64,000 bases of DNA from Erythrobacter sp. EC-HK427 (GTDB lineage Bacteria > Pseudomonadota > Alphaproteobacteria > Sphingomonadales > Sphingomonadaceae): NCBI RefSeq assembly GCF_902498745.1, contig NZ_LR701479.1, positions 2,559,060 to 2,623,059 of the forward strand, written 5' to 3'. The translations under genes were made by a program, and so were the position numbers. The notes below the pieces were generated by a model. The model saw only the letters and a list, made by a program, of their open reading frames with translations. It made no database searches and had not been told where the DNA came from. Below are positions 1 to 8,836 of the stretch, piece by piece; position 1 is the first letter of the stretch, and the number at the start of each line of letters is the position of its first letter.

Positions 1-383
1 CGCCGCCTCCCCCGCCGCCGCCTGTGGTTGCGTGTGAGACCGGCCCGTACATCGTGTTCTTCGATTGGGACGAGTCGACCATTACGCCGGAAGCGGCCAA
101 CGTGCTCAACAGCGCCGTCAGCGCATACAGCAACTGCGGCACCGCCCGCGTCATGCTCGCCGGTCACGCTGACCGTTCGGGTTCGGCGCAGTACAACGTA
201 GGCCTCTCGCAGCGTCGTAATGCCGCTGTGCAGCAGTACCTCACCGGCCGCGGCATCCCGGCTGCGCGCATCATGAGCGAAGCCTTCGGCGAAACGCAAA
301 ACCGCGTTCCCACCGCTGATGGTGTCCGTGAGCTGCAAAACCGCCGTGTGGAAGTGACCTACGGCCCGGGTTCGGGCATGTAA
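1..383 (+). CDS. OmpA-family outer membrane protein, C-terminal part
   Basis: This is the 3' end of a gene that begins before the window. The visible part opens with a run of prolines (bases 3-23), a typical hinge between an outer-membrane beta-barrel and a periplasmic domain. An OmpA C-terminal peptidoglycan-binding domain of about 115 residues follows. It carries the family pattern: a strand with FFDWDES, the GHADRSG loop, the SQRRNAAVQQYL helix, a GIPAARI turn, and NRRVEV near the end. Such proteins tether the outer membrane to peptidoglycan through diaminopimelate. The barrel is outside the window, so the subfamily cannot be named. A strong terminator follows 28 bases after the stop, so this gene ends its transcription unit. 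Confidence 0.9.
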   Translation, partial: PPPPPPPVVACETGPYIVFFDWDESTITPEAANVLNSAVSAYSNCGTARVMLAGHADRSGSAQYNVGLSQRRNAAVQQYLTGRGIPAARIMSEAFGETQNRVPTADGVRELQNRRVEVTYGPGSGM

Positions 384-410
384 TCACTGCCAACCGATGG
401 CATAAGAAAG

Positions 411-441
411 GGGCCGGAGGAGCAATCCTCCGGCCCTTTTT
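411..441 (+). terminator. rho-independent terminator after the OmpA-family gene
   Basis: A perfect 10-bp stem (GGGCCGGAGG at 411-420 with CCTCCGGCCC at 427-436), a 6-base loop and five T residues at 437-441. The A-rich bases just before the stem mean it may also work on the minus strand for dnaE, whose stop codon lies 44 bases away. Confidence 0.9.
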
Positions 442-484
442 CTATGCTTGAATGAAAGCTCGCGTGCCGCTGCGGACTGCCCGC

Positions 485-3400
485 TTATGCAACCAGGCGC
501 AAGTGTCCCGCGCCGCGAATGGGCTCAATGCGGAGATCGCGCAAACCTTCGACGGTTTCGAGGCGGTCCAACAAGGCGCTCCCCAGCTTATAGTCCCGGC
601 CCAACAGCACTAGCGGATCATGTTCCTCGCCAAGGGGAAGCCGCACGCGCACCTCGCCATGTCCCGCGCGACCCGGTTCGAGCACTTCGCAAAGCCGAGC
701 CAAGGCTTCGGCGGTCTCGACCGTCGCATGGAGCTGCATCTTCTGCGCGCTCGTCACGTCGGCAAGCGGACGGGCGCCGCGCACCGTCACCCGCGGAGGA
801 TCATCCGGATTGGGCGAATCGAGCTCGACATTGAGCAGCACGCAGGTGCCATCCGCCGCCCATTGGACGAAGCTATCCACGAGCGACTCTTCAAAACAGG
901 CCGCACTGAACTGGCCGGACGAATCGCTGAAATCGGCGCGAATGAACGCCGCCCCGCGCTTGGTGCGTCCCTTGTTCACGCTTTCCACCATCGCCGCCAT
1001 TACCGCCGGTTGCCGCCCGCCACCGCAGCCGCTTTCCAAAAGTGACGCATAGCTGCGCGCGCCATTGGCGGAGGCGATCTCCTTGAACTCGGCCACCGGA
1101 TGCTCGGCAAAATAGAAGCCGAAATTGAGCCGTTCCTGTTCCATCTGCTCGCCGCGCGACCAGGGAGCGACCTCATGCAGCTTCAGCGTTGGCTCGGCAT
1201 GGTCTTCGCCGCCAAACAAGCCTGCCTGTCCGCTCGCCTTCTCGCGATTGGCGGCGTCCGCCACGGCGAGGAGCATATCGGCATTGGCAAGGATTTTGGC
1301 GCGGTTCGGCTCCAGCGTGTCGAATCCGCCTGCTCCCGCCAGACTTTCCAATTGCTTGCGGTTCATCGCCCCGTGCGGCAACCGGCGGAAGACATCTTCC
1401 AAGCTCTCGAACGGGCCATGGGCCATCCGCTCTGAAACGACCTGTTCCATTGCCTTCTCGCCGACATTGCGGATGCCCGCGAGAGCATAGCGCACCGCCC
1501 AGCCTTCCTCGTTCTGCTCAACGGCGAACTCGGCTTCGGAGGCGTTGATGCAGGGTGGCAGCAGCGCGATGCGATTGCGCCGTGCATCGTCGACGAACAC
1601 CGCCAGCTTTTCCGACTGGTGCATATCGAAGCACATGGAAGCCGCGTAAAATTCTTCCGGATAATGCGTCTTCAGCCACGCCGTCTGGTAACTGAGTAAG
1701 GCGTAGGCGGCGGCGTGCGACTTGTTGAAGCCATATCCGGCGAACTTGTCGATCAAGTCGAACAGAGCGTTTGCTTCGGCCTTCGCGATGCCGGAGACTT
1801 CGAGGCACCCGTCGCAAAAACGTGCGCGCTGCTGGTCCATCTCAGCCTGATTCTTCTTGCCCATCGCGCGGCGCAACAGATCGGCATCGCCCAGTGAATA
1901 GCCCGCCAGTATCTGCGCGGCGAGCATCACCTGTTCCTGATAGACGAAGATCCCATAGGTCTCTTCCAGAATGCCTTCCAGCTTGGGATGCGGGTATTCG
2001 ATCGGCACTTCGCCCGCCTTGCGCTTGCCGAACAGCGGGATGTTGTCCATCGGGCCGGGTCGATAAAGCGAGACGAGCGCGATAATGTCTTCAAACTTGG
2101 TTGGCTTCACCGCCGTCAGCGTGCGCCGCATCCCTTCGGATTCGAGCTGGAACACGCCTACCGTGTCACCGCGCTTGAGCAACTCGAACACGCCCGGATC
2201 GTCCCAAGCCAGCGTATCGAGATCAACCGCAATCCCACGCCGCTCCAGCAAATCGCAGGCCTTGCGCAGCACGCTCAGCGTTTTGAGGCCGAGAAAGTCG
2301 AACTTCACCAGCCCCGTATCCTCGACATTCTTCATGTCGAATTGCGTCACCGGCATATCCGAACGCGGATCGCGGAACAGCGGGACGAGCTGGCTTAGCG
2401 GCCGGTCCCCGATCACCACGCCGGCAGCGTGGGTGGAGGAATTACGCGGGAAGCCCTCCAATTGCATCGCCAGATCGATGAGGCGTTTCACCTCGCTGTC
2501 ATTGTCATATTCGCGTTTGAAATCCGCCGCACCATTCAATGTGCGCGGCAGCGTCCACGCGTCGGTCGGGTGGTTGGGCACCATCTTGGTCAGCCGGTCG
2601 ACCTGCCCATAGGGCATTTGCAGGATGCGCCCGGTATCGCGCAGAACCGCGCGCGCCTTCATCTTGCCGAAGGTGATGATCTGCGCGACCTTGTCCTTGC
2701 CATACCGATCTTGCACGTAACGGATCACTTCGCCGCGCCGCGTTTCGCAGAAGTCGATATCAAAGTCGGGCATCGAAACGCGCTCGGGATTGAGGAAGCG
2801 TTCGAACAGCAGGCCAAGTCGCAGCGGATCGAGATCGGTGATTGTCAGCGCCCAAGCAACCAGCGAACCCGCACCCGAACCGCGCCCCGGCCCCACCGGA
2901 ATACCCTGCGCCTTCGCCCATTTGATGAAGTCGGCAACGATCAGGAAGTAGCCGGGAAAGCCCATATTGCGGATGATGCCGACCTCGTAATCGAGCCGCT
3001 CATCATACAGCTTGCGCTCCTCTGCGGTCAGCCCCTCATACAGGGCAAGGCGCGCGTCGAGTCCCTTGCGCGCATCCTCCTCCAGCATCCGTGCCTCGCC
3101 TTCCTGATCGCCTGCGAGGCTGGGCAGGATCGGTTTACGGCGCGGGGGAGCGAAGCCGCAACGCTGGGCGATGACGAGGGTGTTGGCGGAGGCCTCGGGC
3201 AAATCCGCGAACAGCTCTTCCATCACGCTGGCGTGTTTGACGTAGGCTTGCTTGTTGGAGGTCGGCCGGTCGGCGCTGTCGATCTGCGAGGAATGGGCGA
3301 TGCAGAGCATGGCATCATGCGCGCTGTGCTGGTGTGGCTCGGCGAAATTGGCAGGGTTCGTGGCTACCAGCGGCAGGTTCTGCGCAAAGGCAAGGTCGAT

Positions 3401-3952
3401 CAGGCCCTGCTCCGCCGCTTCCTCCACCGGATTACCCCGCCGCGCCAGTTCGACATAGAGCCGCCCGGGGAACAACCCGGCCAGTCGCTGCGCCAGTTCA
3501 TGCGTGCGCCGCTCTTTGCCATCGGCGAGCAACCGCGTCAGCGCGCCTTCGCTTGCGCCGGTCAGCGCGATCAGCCCGTCCGTATGCCCTTCCAGATCGG
3601 CCAGGGTGACGTGCGGCTCCAATTCCAGCGGGCGGTCAAGATGCGCGCGGCTGACGAGGTGGCAGAGGTTGTTCCACCCATCCTCATCCTGCGCATAGAG
3701 CGGCAGGTAATCCACCGCCTCGCCCTCACTGCGTTGCAAGCCGAGGAGCGTCCCGATGACCGGCTGCACCCCCTCTGCCAATGCCGCGCTGGCGAACATG
3801 GAAGAGGCGTAGAGGCCGTTGCGGTCGCAAATCGCGATGGCGGGAAAGCCGCGTTCCTTGGCCAGTTTGGCAATCGCCTTGGGATCAATCGCGCCTTCCA
3901 GCATCGAGTAACTGGAGACGATACGCAGCGGGACAAAGGGTGCAAAAGCCAT
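485..3952 (-). CDS. dnaE: DNA polymerase III subunit alpha (replicative polymerase)
   Basis: Catalytic alpha subunit of the replicative polymerase, 1155 residues, the usual length of a DnaE1-type enzyme. It opens with a PHP domain (about 1-280). The polymerase core includes GPGRGSGAGSLVAW and the palm motif PDFDID at about residues 394-399, which supplies metal-binding aspartates. Finger and thumb segments follow (for example YQEQVM and GKKNQAEM), and a C-terminal OB-fold-like region ends the protein. In the N-terminal segment LRIVSSYSMLEGA, the position that is usually histidine (LRVHS-YS) is valine, so the PHP metal site is probably degenerate. The gene is last in a minus-strand run behind lolC-lolD. 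Assignment is from direct motif recognition. Confidence 0.97.
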   Translation of the reverse strand: MAFAPFVPLRIVSSYSMLEGAIDPKAIAKLAKERGFPAIAICDRNGLYASSMFASAALAEGVQPVIGTLLGLQRSEGEAVDYLPLYAQDEDGWNNLCHLVSRAHLDRPLELEPHVTLADLEGHTDGLIALTGASEGALTRLLADGKERRTHELAQRLAGLFPGRLYVELARRGNPVEEAAEQGLIDLAFAQNLPLVATNPANFAEPHQHSAHDAMLCIAHSSQIDSADRPTSNKQAYVKHASVMEELFADLPEASANTLVIAQRCGFAPPRRKPILPSLAGDQEGEARMLEEDARKGLDARLALYEGLTAEERKLYDERLDYEVGIIRNMGFPGYFLIVADFIKWAKAQGIPVGPGRGSGAGSLVAWALTITDLDPLRLGLLFERFLNPERVSMPDFDIDFCETRRGEVIRYVQDRYGKDKVAQIITFGKMKARAVLRDTGRILQMPYGQVDRLTKMVPNHPTDAWTLPRTLNGAADFKREYDNDSEVKRLIDLAMQLEGFPRNSSTHAAGVVIGDRPLSQLVPLFRDPRSDMPVTQFDMKNVEDTGLVKFDFLGLKTLSVLRKACDLLERRGIAVDLDTLAWDDPGVFELLKRGDTVGVFQLESEGMRRTLTAVKPTKFEDIIALVSLYRPGPMDNIPLFGKRKAGEVPIEYPHPKLEGILEETYGIFVYQEQVMLAAQILAGYSLGDADLLRRAMGKKNQAEMDQQRARFCDGCLEVSGIAKAEANALFDLIDKFAGYGFNKSHAAAYALLSYQTAWLKTHYPEEFYAASMCFDMHQSEKLAVFVDDARRNRIALLPPCINASEAEFAVEQNEEGWAVRYALAGIRNVGEKAMEQVVSERMAHGPFESLEDVFRRLPHGAMNRKQLESLAGAGGFDTLEPNRAKILANADMLLAVADAANREKASGQAGLFGGEDHAEPTLKLHEVAPWSRGEQMEQERLNFGFYFAEHPVAEFKEIASANGARSYASLLESGCGGGRQPAVMAAMVESVNKGRTKRGAAFIRADFSDSSGQFSAACFEESLVDSFVQWAADGTCVLLNVELDSPNPDDPPRVTVRGARPLADVTSAQKMQLHATVETAEALARLCEVLEPGRAGHGEVRVRLPLGEEHDPLVLLGRDYKLGSALLDRLETVEGLRDLRIEPIRGAGHLRLVA

Positions 3953-4015
3953 GACCGTAATATGCGTCCCGCCCCCGGATTCGCCAAGCCCGGCGATGGA
4001 GAAGCGCGGGCAAAA

Positions 4016-4363
4016 CTAGGCTTCGGTCGTTGCCTCTTCTGCCTTGGCTGCGGCAATTTTGGCGCGCGTCTGGCGCACCTGCGAAATCGCACCCCAAATC
4101 ACCAGCACGGCGAGAAAAATCCAGACCCATACCGGAATATTGTTCCCGACAATGGCAAGATAGATATAGGCGGAAACGAAGAAGAACCCTGCCGACATGA
4201 TCGGAAACACGGTCGATTTGCCCGCCCGCGCATTCTTTACCAGCCATCCGATGGAGGCGATGAAGAACGGGATTGCGCCGACATAGATCGCGCCGAAAAT
4301 CCACGGATTGACCCCGTATTCGCTGCCGAGCGACAGGAACCAGTCGGATAGTGCTTCAATCAT
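4016..4363 (-). CDS. small inner-membrane protein of unknown function
   Basis: A 115-residue protein with about three hydrophobic segments (roughly residues 22-40, 55-72 and 74-92) and a charged Ala/Lys/Glu-rich tail. I recognise no catalytic motif. The start is well supported: AAAGGAGG lies nine bases before the ATG. It sits between the DUF1579-like gene and dnaE on the same strand, 63 bases from dnaE. Function is not known; similar small membrane proteins occur in related genomes, but I cannot name the family. Confidence 0.75.
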   Translation of the reverse strand: MIEALSDWFLSLGSEYGVNPWIFGAIYVGAIPFFIASIGWLVKNARAGKSTVFPIMSAGFFFVSAYIYLAIVGNNIPVWVWIFLAVLVIWGAISQVRQTRAKIAAAKAEEATTEA

Positions 4364-4428
4364 GCTTGCTTCCTCCTTTGCGGGGAAGGTTCGCGCCGCA
4401 GCGCGCTTTGGTTACGCAGGCCCAGCGC

Positions 4429-4998
4429 CTATTGCGGCGGATAGGGGGTGTAGATGAGATCGAACGAGACCTGCCAACTGGTGCCCTGGTCGCTGCTCGC
4501 CTCGCCCAATTGCCGTACCGTCCCGTCTTCGCGGTAGGTATAGGTCATGCGCACGAGGCGCGGCACACCATTGTTATCGGTACCCCAGAAGCCGGTAAGC
4601 ACCATGGTGTCGCCCAGATCGCCCACCGGGCCGCCCTGGAAATGCACCCGCCCCGGAACGCCGCCAACCCATTGCTGGTGCCATACGCCGGTATCGGGCT
4701 CCAGCGTGGTCATGCTAACGCCCATCGGACCGTCCATCGGGGTGTAGGTCTCGCGGATCACGCAGCCTTCGGCCACGCTTTCGATATGGTTCATAGCGAA
4801 AGGCAGGGCTTCGCCATTGTTCGCTACCGTCCAGCGGCCGATCCAGAAGTCGAAAGCGCGAAACTCGATGCCGTCGCATGAAGCCTTGGCGGGCTGCGAA
4901 CCTTCGGCGTCTTCGCCCGCACCGTTCTCGTCCTGCGCCATAGCGGCGGGGGCGGCGAGCAGTGCAGCGGCGGTGAGAAGTGCTTTCATCATGGACAT
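4429..4998 (-). CDS. secreted DUF1579-like protein
   Basis: 189 residues. A clear Sec signal peptide, MSMMKALLTAAALLAAPAAMA, is followed by an acidic linker and a globular domain that opens with FDFWIGRWTV, a pattern of DUF1579-like (lipocalin-like) proteins. The open frame continues upstream, but I chose the ATG at 4998 because the signal peptide begins there and AGGGGG sits six bases before it. That ribosome-binding site lies across the end of lolD (stop at 5009), so the gene is probably translated from the lolC-lolD transcript. It should be periplasmic. No catalytic residues are recognised, and the family name is tentative. Confidence 0.72.
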   Translation of the reverse strand: MSMMKALLTAAALLAAPAAMAQDENGAGEDAEGSQPAKASCDGIEFRAFDFWIGRWTVANNGEALPFAMNHIESVAEGCVIRETYTPMDGPMGVSMTTLEPDTGVWHQQWVGGVPGRVHFQGGPVGDLGDTMVLTGFWGTDNNGVPRLVRMTYTYREDGTVRQLGEASSDQGTSWQVSFDLIYTPYPPQ

Positions 4999-5008
4999 GG
5001 GTTTCCCC

Positions 5009-5683
5009 CTATTCGATCCGTCCTTCGTGCAGGCGTACCACACGATCCATCCGTGCGGCGAGGCCTTCATTATGCGTGGCGACCAGCGCGGCGCTGCCCT
5101 GCCCGCGCACCAGTTCGAGAAATTCACCCAACACTCGGTCGGAGGTTTTCTCGTCCAAATTGCCTGTCGGTTCATCCGCCAGCACCAGCTGCGGCTTGTT
5201 GGCGAGCGCGCGGGCTACGGCGACGCGCTGCTGCTCACCGCCCGATAGCTTTGCGGGCCGGTGATCGAGCCGGTGTTCCAATCCCAATGCGCTAAGCAGC
5301 GCCCGCGCCCGCTCGGCAGCATCGGGCCGCGCAGTGCCGACCAGCAGCTGCGGCATCATCACGTTTTCAAGCGCGGTGAAATCGGGCAGCAGATGGTGGA
5401 ATTGGTACACGAACCCCAGATGATCGCGGCGCAAGACGGTGCGCGCAGCCCCGTCGAGCGCGCTTGCATCGTTGCCAGCTATCTCGATCTTGCCCGAAAA
5501 GCCGCCTTCCAGCAGACCCACGGCTTGCAGCATCGTCGATTTGCCCGAGCCCGACGGGCCGAGCAGCGCCACGATCTCGCCCGGCGCAATTTCCAAATCG
5601 ACCCCGCGCAGCACTTCGATGGTGACGTCGCCTTGCGTAAAGCTGCGCGCCAGGCCGGTGAGTTTGACAACCGGACTACTCAT
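5009..5683 (-). CDS. lolD: lipoprotein-releasing ABC transporter, ATP-binding subunit
   Basis: ATPase of the Lol complex, which extracts outer-membrane lipoproteins from the inner membrane and hands them to LolA. 224 residues. Walker [10 protein letters not shown] is at 42-50, the signature LSGGEQQRV at about 146-154, and Walker [10 protein letters not shown] at 167-175. The segment [24 protein letters not shown] is typical of the LolD/MacB group. The ATG at 5683 is chosen over upstream in-frame codons because it overlaps the stop of lolC by eight bases, which indicates translational coupling with the permease gene. Confidence 0.95.
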   Translation of the reverse strand: MSSPVVKLTGLARSFTQGDVTIEVLRGVDLEIAPGEIVALLGPSGSGKSTMLQAVGLLEGGFSGKIEIAGNDASALDGAARTVLRRDHLGFVYQFHHLLPDFTALENVMMPQLLVGTARPDAAERARALLSALGLEHRLDHRPAKLSGGEQQRVAVARALANKPQLVLADEPTGNLDEKTSDRVLGEFLELVRGQGSAALVATHNEGLAARMDRVVRLHEGRIE

Positions 5684-6917
5684 AACGCAGCACCTCCACC
5701 GGATCGGTATTCGCCGCGCGATAGGCGGGATAGAGCGTCGCAAGGAAGCTCAGCCCCATAGCCATGCCGACAATCATCAGCACCTCTCCCGGATCGGTGC
5801 GCGCGGGCAATTCGGTGAGGAAGCGCACCGAAGGGTCCCACACATTCACGCCGAAAACATTGCTGAGGAACTTCGCAATTCCGTTGCGGAAGAACAGCAC
5901 GATGAAGCCCAGCGCAAGCCCGGTCAACGTGCCGATCACGCCCACGACCGAACCGGTGGTGACAAAGATCTTCATGAGGCTGCGCCGCGTCGCGCCCATG
6001 GTGCGGATGATGGCGATATCGCGGGTTTTGCTGCGCACCAGCATCACCAGCGAGGACAGGATATTGAATGCCGCCACCAGCACGATGATCGAGAGGGCAA
6101 AGAACATCGCCACCCGCTCTACCTGTAAGGCTTCGAACAGCGAGGCGTTCATCTGCTGCCAATTGGTGACAATCGCCTGCGAAGCGAGCCGATCTTTCAC
6201 CGGCGCGAGAATTTCATCGACGCGATTCGGGTCTTCGGTTTGCACTTCGATCATGCTGATCGCATCGCCGGTCAGCAGCAGTTCCTGCGCTTGCGGGATC
6301 GGCATGACGACAAACCGCTCGTCAAAATCATACAGGCCGACTTCAAACACAGCGGTGATGGTGTAGCCGATCTGGCGCGGCACGGTGCCGAACGGCGTGG
6401 TGCGGCCCTGCGGATTGAACACGGTCAGCGTGTCGCCCAGCCGCAGGCCCAGATTGCGCTGGAGCTGCGAGCCGATGGCGATATTGCGCTCGCCGTTTGA
6501 AAGCGTCGCAAGATCCCCGGCGACGAGGTTTTCCGCCATCTGGCCGATATCTTCATCGGTCTGCCCGCGCACGAAGACCACTTCGGTGCGGCCATTATAG
6601 GATGCAGCAAGCGGCTGCTCGATCATTGGCGAGGCATCGATAACGCCTTCGGTCGCGCGGATTTCTTCCAGCACGCTCTCCCAGTTTTCGAGCCGCCCGC
6701 CATAGGCCTGCACCACAGCGTGACCGTTCAGCGCAGTGATGCGGTCAATCAGCTCGGCACGGAAGCCGTTCATCACGCTCATCACGATCAGCAACATGGC
6801 GACCGAAAGCGCGACCACGGTGATGGAAATGCCCGCCACCAGCGCAATAATCGCCTCGCTGCGGCCGGGCAGCATATAGCGTCTGGCGATAGACCATTCG
6901 AATGGGGATAGGATCAC
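5676..6917 (-). CDS. lolC: lipoprotein-releasing ABC transporter, permease subunit (LolC/E type)
   Basis: 413 residues with the Lol permease plan: a cytoplasmic start ([13 protein letters not shown]), a first membrane helix at about 22-48, a large periplasmic domain (about 50-270), and three C-terminal helices. The FtsX-like segment includes [20 protein letters not shown] and, at the end, [21 protein letters not shown]. There is only one permease gene beside lolD, so a homodimeric or hybrid LolC/E complex is likely, as in many alphaproteobacteria. It is first in the minus-strand group lolC, lolD, secreted protein, membrane protein, dnaE. Confidence 0.94.
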   Translation of the reverse strand: MILSPFEWSIARRYMLPGRSEAIIALVAGISITVVALSVAMLLIVMSVMNGFRAELIDRITALNGHAVVQAYGGRLENWESVLEEIRATEGVIDASPMIEQPLAASYNGRTEVVFVRGQTDEDIGQMAENLVAGDLATLSNGERNIAIGSQLQRNLGLRLGDTLTVFNPQGRTTPFGTVPRQIGYTITAVFEVGLYDFDERFVVMPIPQAQELLLTGDAISMIEVQTEDPNRVDEILAPVKDRLASQAIVTNWQQMNASLFEALQVERVAMFFALSIIVLVAAFNILSSLVMLVRSKTRDIAIIRTMGATRRSLMKIFVTTGSVVGVIGTLTGLALGFIVLFFRNGIAKFLSNVFGVNVWDPSVRFLTELPARTDPGEVLMIVGMAMGLSFLATLYPAYRAANTDPVEVLRYE

Positions 6918-7003
6918 GGTGTTCAGACTACCTTGTGTGACGTAACCGCGCTTTAGGAAGCGCCACCTTGCCCTGCAATGAAAATGGCGGCGCTGTGCTC
7001 GCC

Positions 7004-8773
7004 TTATTGTGCAGTTTCGGCCAATTCAGAAGCGATCCAGCGATCCACATGCGCTTCGAGCACGTCGAGCGGCACCGATCCGTTTTCAAGAATGGTGTCA
7101 TGGAAGGCGCGCAAATCGAAGTTCTCGCCCAGCATCTCTTCCGCCCTTGCGCGCAATTCGCGGATCTTCAGTTCGCCCAGCTTGTAAGCCAGCGCCTGCC
7201 CCGGCCAGGTGATGTAGCGGTTGACCTCGGCATTGATATTGCCCTCGGAGAGCGCGGTGTTTTCGAGCATGAAATCAACCGCCTCCTGCCGCGTCCAGCC
7301 CAGCGCGTGGATGCCGGTATCGACCACCAGACGGCTTGCGCGCCACATTTCGTAGGACAGACGCCCCATCTCCTCGGCGGGGGTGTCATACAACCCCATT
7401 TCGATGCCAAGCCGCTCCGAATAGAGGCCCCAGCCCTCGATAAACACAGTGAAAAACGTGCCATTGGCGCGCAGCGGGTGGATGTCGAGTTCCTGCTGCA
7501 AAGCGATCTGGTGGTGATGCCCCGGCACTGCTTCGTGCACGCCCAAGGCAGGCAGTTCCCACAAGGGACGCTGGTCAAGCTCGGTCAGGTTGAGGCGGTA
7601 AATCCCCGGCTGTCCGGTGGCGATCGAACCCGGCTCATAATAGGCGGTGGTGTTGCCCGGCGCATTGGCCGCAGGGATCGGCTGCACCGTATAGGGCAGG
7701 CGCGGCAGGCGGCCGAACAGGCGCGGCATCCACCCGTCAATCTCTTTCGCCAGCGCCTGCGTATATTGCAGATAGCTCGCCTCATCCGTCGGATAATACT
7801 GCGGATCAGTGCGCAGATGCTCAATATAGGCCTCGCGGCTGGCAAAGCCCGCCGATGCTGCCACTGCCTCCATTTCCGCACGGATGCGCGCGACTTCGGA
7901 CAGGCCGAGATCGTGCACCTCCTGCGGAGTCATCTCGGTCGTGGTGAAGCTGCGCACGCGGTAGGCGTAATAGTCCTGCCCACCCGGTGTGCCGCCAATG
8001 CCGGGTGCCGCGTCGGTGCGGCAATTGGGCGCGTATTCGGTGATGTAGAAGTCCGCGAAGTTTTGCAGGCCAGCAAAGGCCCCGTCCGCAATCGCTTCCC
8101 GGCCGCGCACCACCAGATCGCTCCAGACATCTTCGGCAATGGTGGACGGGCGCTCAGCAAAGGCGCTCCACCAGACCGAGTCCTCGGGTGTCTCCGCGAG
8201 CAGGCCGGTGATCGAATTTTCGTAGCCCTGCATCGGCTCGCAAGGCTGGGTCAGCCCCAGTTCGATGGCGCGCTCGCTGCGCTCGATCACGTTTTCGACA
8301 TAGGCAGGAAACGCCTCCAGCCGCCCGATATAGCTTTCGTAATCGGCGGCGGTGAACAGCGGTGAGCCATAGGGCAACCCCGCAATCGCCCCCTGCGGCC
8401 CGCCGCGATTGGTGAAGGCGATATACTGCGTGTGCGGATAGGTGGCGGCTTCCAGCTCGTCGTCAAAACTGCGCAGCATCAGCGCATGGTCAATTTGCAA
8501 ATTGGCGGGTAAGCTGGCGGGATCGATGGCAAGCAACCGCGCACGGAAGGCAGCGGTTTCGGCGAGCAAACGTTCGCTGCCCGCGAGCGAATTGTCACCC
8601 AGCAACCCATCCCCCCGCCGATCCCCCAGACTGGTGGCAAGCCCCGGCGAGTTGTCCAGCGTCCACTCCCACACCTCTTGGCGTAGTTCGGTGAAATCCT
8701 GCTCGGCACTCTGCGCAAGGGCAGGCTGCGCAATCACGGAAAGCGCCGTTGCGGCAAGAAGGGTGCGGATCAT
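7004..8773 (-). CDS. DUF885 family protein, exported, metallopeptidase-like
   Basis: 589 residues. The Sec signal peptide MIRTLLAATALSVIAQPALA comes first, then the long alpha-helical DUF885 fold. The zinc-protease-like motif HEAVPGHH lies at 413-420, and later conserved segments include EGWGLYSE and RLVVDTGIHALGW. Members are annotated as putative peptidases; substrate unknown. The ATG at 8773 is used because the signal peptide starts there and GGAG sits seven bases upstream. That GGAG is inside the 3' arm of a perfect 13-bp hairpin at 8778-8807. The upstream gene on the same strand is an amino-acid permease, so a role in using peptides is possible but inferred. Confidence 0.9.
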   Translation of the reverse strand: MIRTLLAATALSVIAQPALAQSAEQDFTELRQEVWEWTLDNSPGLATSLGDRRGDGLLGDNSLAGSERLLAETAAFRARLLAIDPASLPANLQIDHALMLRSFDDELEAATYPHTQYIAFTNRGGPQGAIAGLPYGSPLFTAADYESYIGRLEAFPAYVENVIERSERAIELGLTQPCEPMQGYENSITGLLAETPEDSVWWSAFAERPSTIAEDVWSDLVVRGREAIADGAFAGLQNFADFYITEYAPNCRTDAAPGIGGTPGGQDYYAYRVRSFTTTEMTPQEVHDLGLSEVARIRAEMEAVAASAGFASREAYIEHLRTDPQYYPTDEASYLQYTQALAKEIDGWMPRLFGRLPRLPYTVQPIPAANAPGNTTAYYEPGSIATGQPGIYRLNLTELDQRPLWELPALGVHEAVPGHHHQIALQQELDIHPLRANGTFFTVFIEGWGLYSERLGIEMGLYDTPAEEMGRLSYEMWRASRLVVDTGIHALGWTRQEAVDFMLENTALSEGNINAEVNRYITWPGQALAYKLGELKIRELRARAEEMLGENFDLRAFHDTILENGSVPLDVLEAHVDRWIASELAETAQ

Positions 8774-8777
8774 AAAA

Positions 8778-8807
8778 AGTCTCCCGGAAATCGCTTTCCG
8801 GGAGACT
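8778..8807 (-). promoter_or_regulatory. terminator-like hairpin covering the ribosome-binding site of the DUF885 gene
   Basis: Read on the minus strand, a perfect 13-bp stem (AGTCTCCCGGAAA and its complement) with a 4-base loop is followed directly by TTTTT and the ATG at 8773. The shape is that of an intrinsic terminator for the permease gene, whose stop is 29 bases upstream. The 3' arm also holds the only good Shine-Dalgarno sequence (GGGAG) for the DUF885 gene. The element could terminate, attenuate or block initiation; the sequence does not decide which. Confidence 0.8.
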
Positions 8808-8836
8808 AGACGAGCTGCAATCGAAGGCAAGTGGCC

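Noticed and set aside
2429..4351. 640-codon open frame on the plus strand opposite dnaE
   Set aside because: It is the antisense of dnaE and the neighbouring membrane-protein gene. High GC keeps the frame free of stops, and the peptide is rich in Arg, His, Gln and Ala with no family features.
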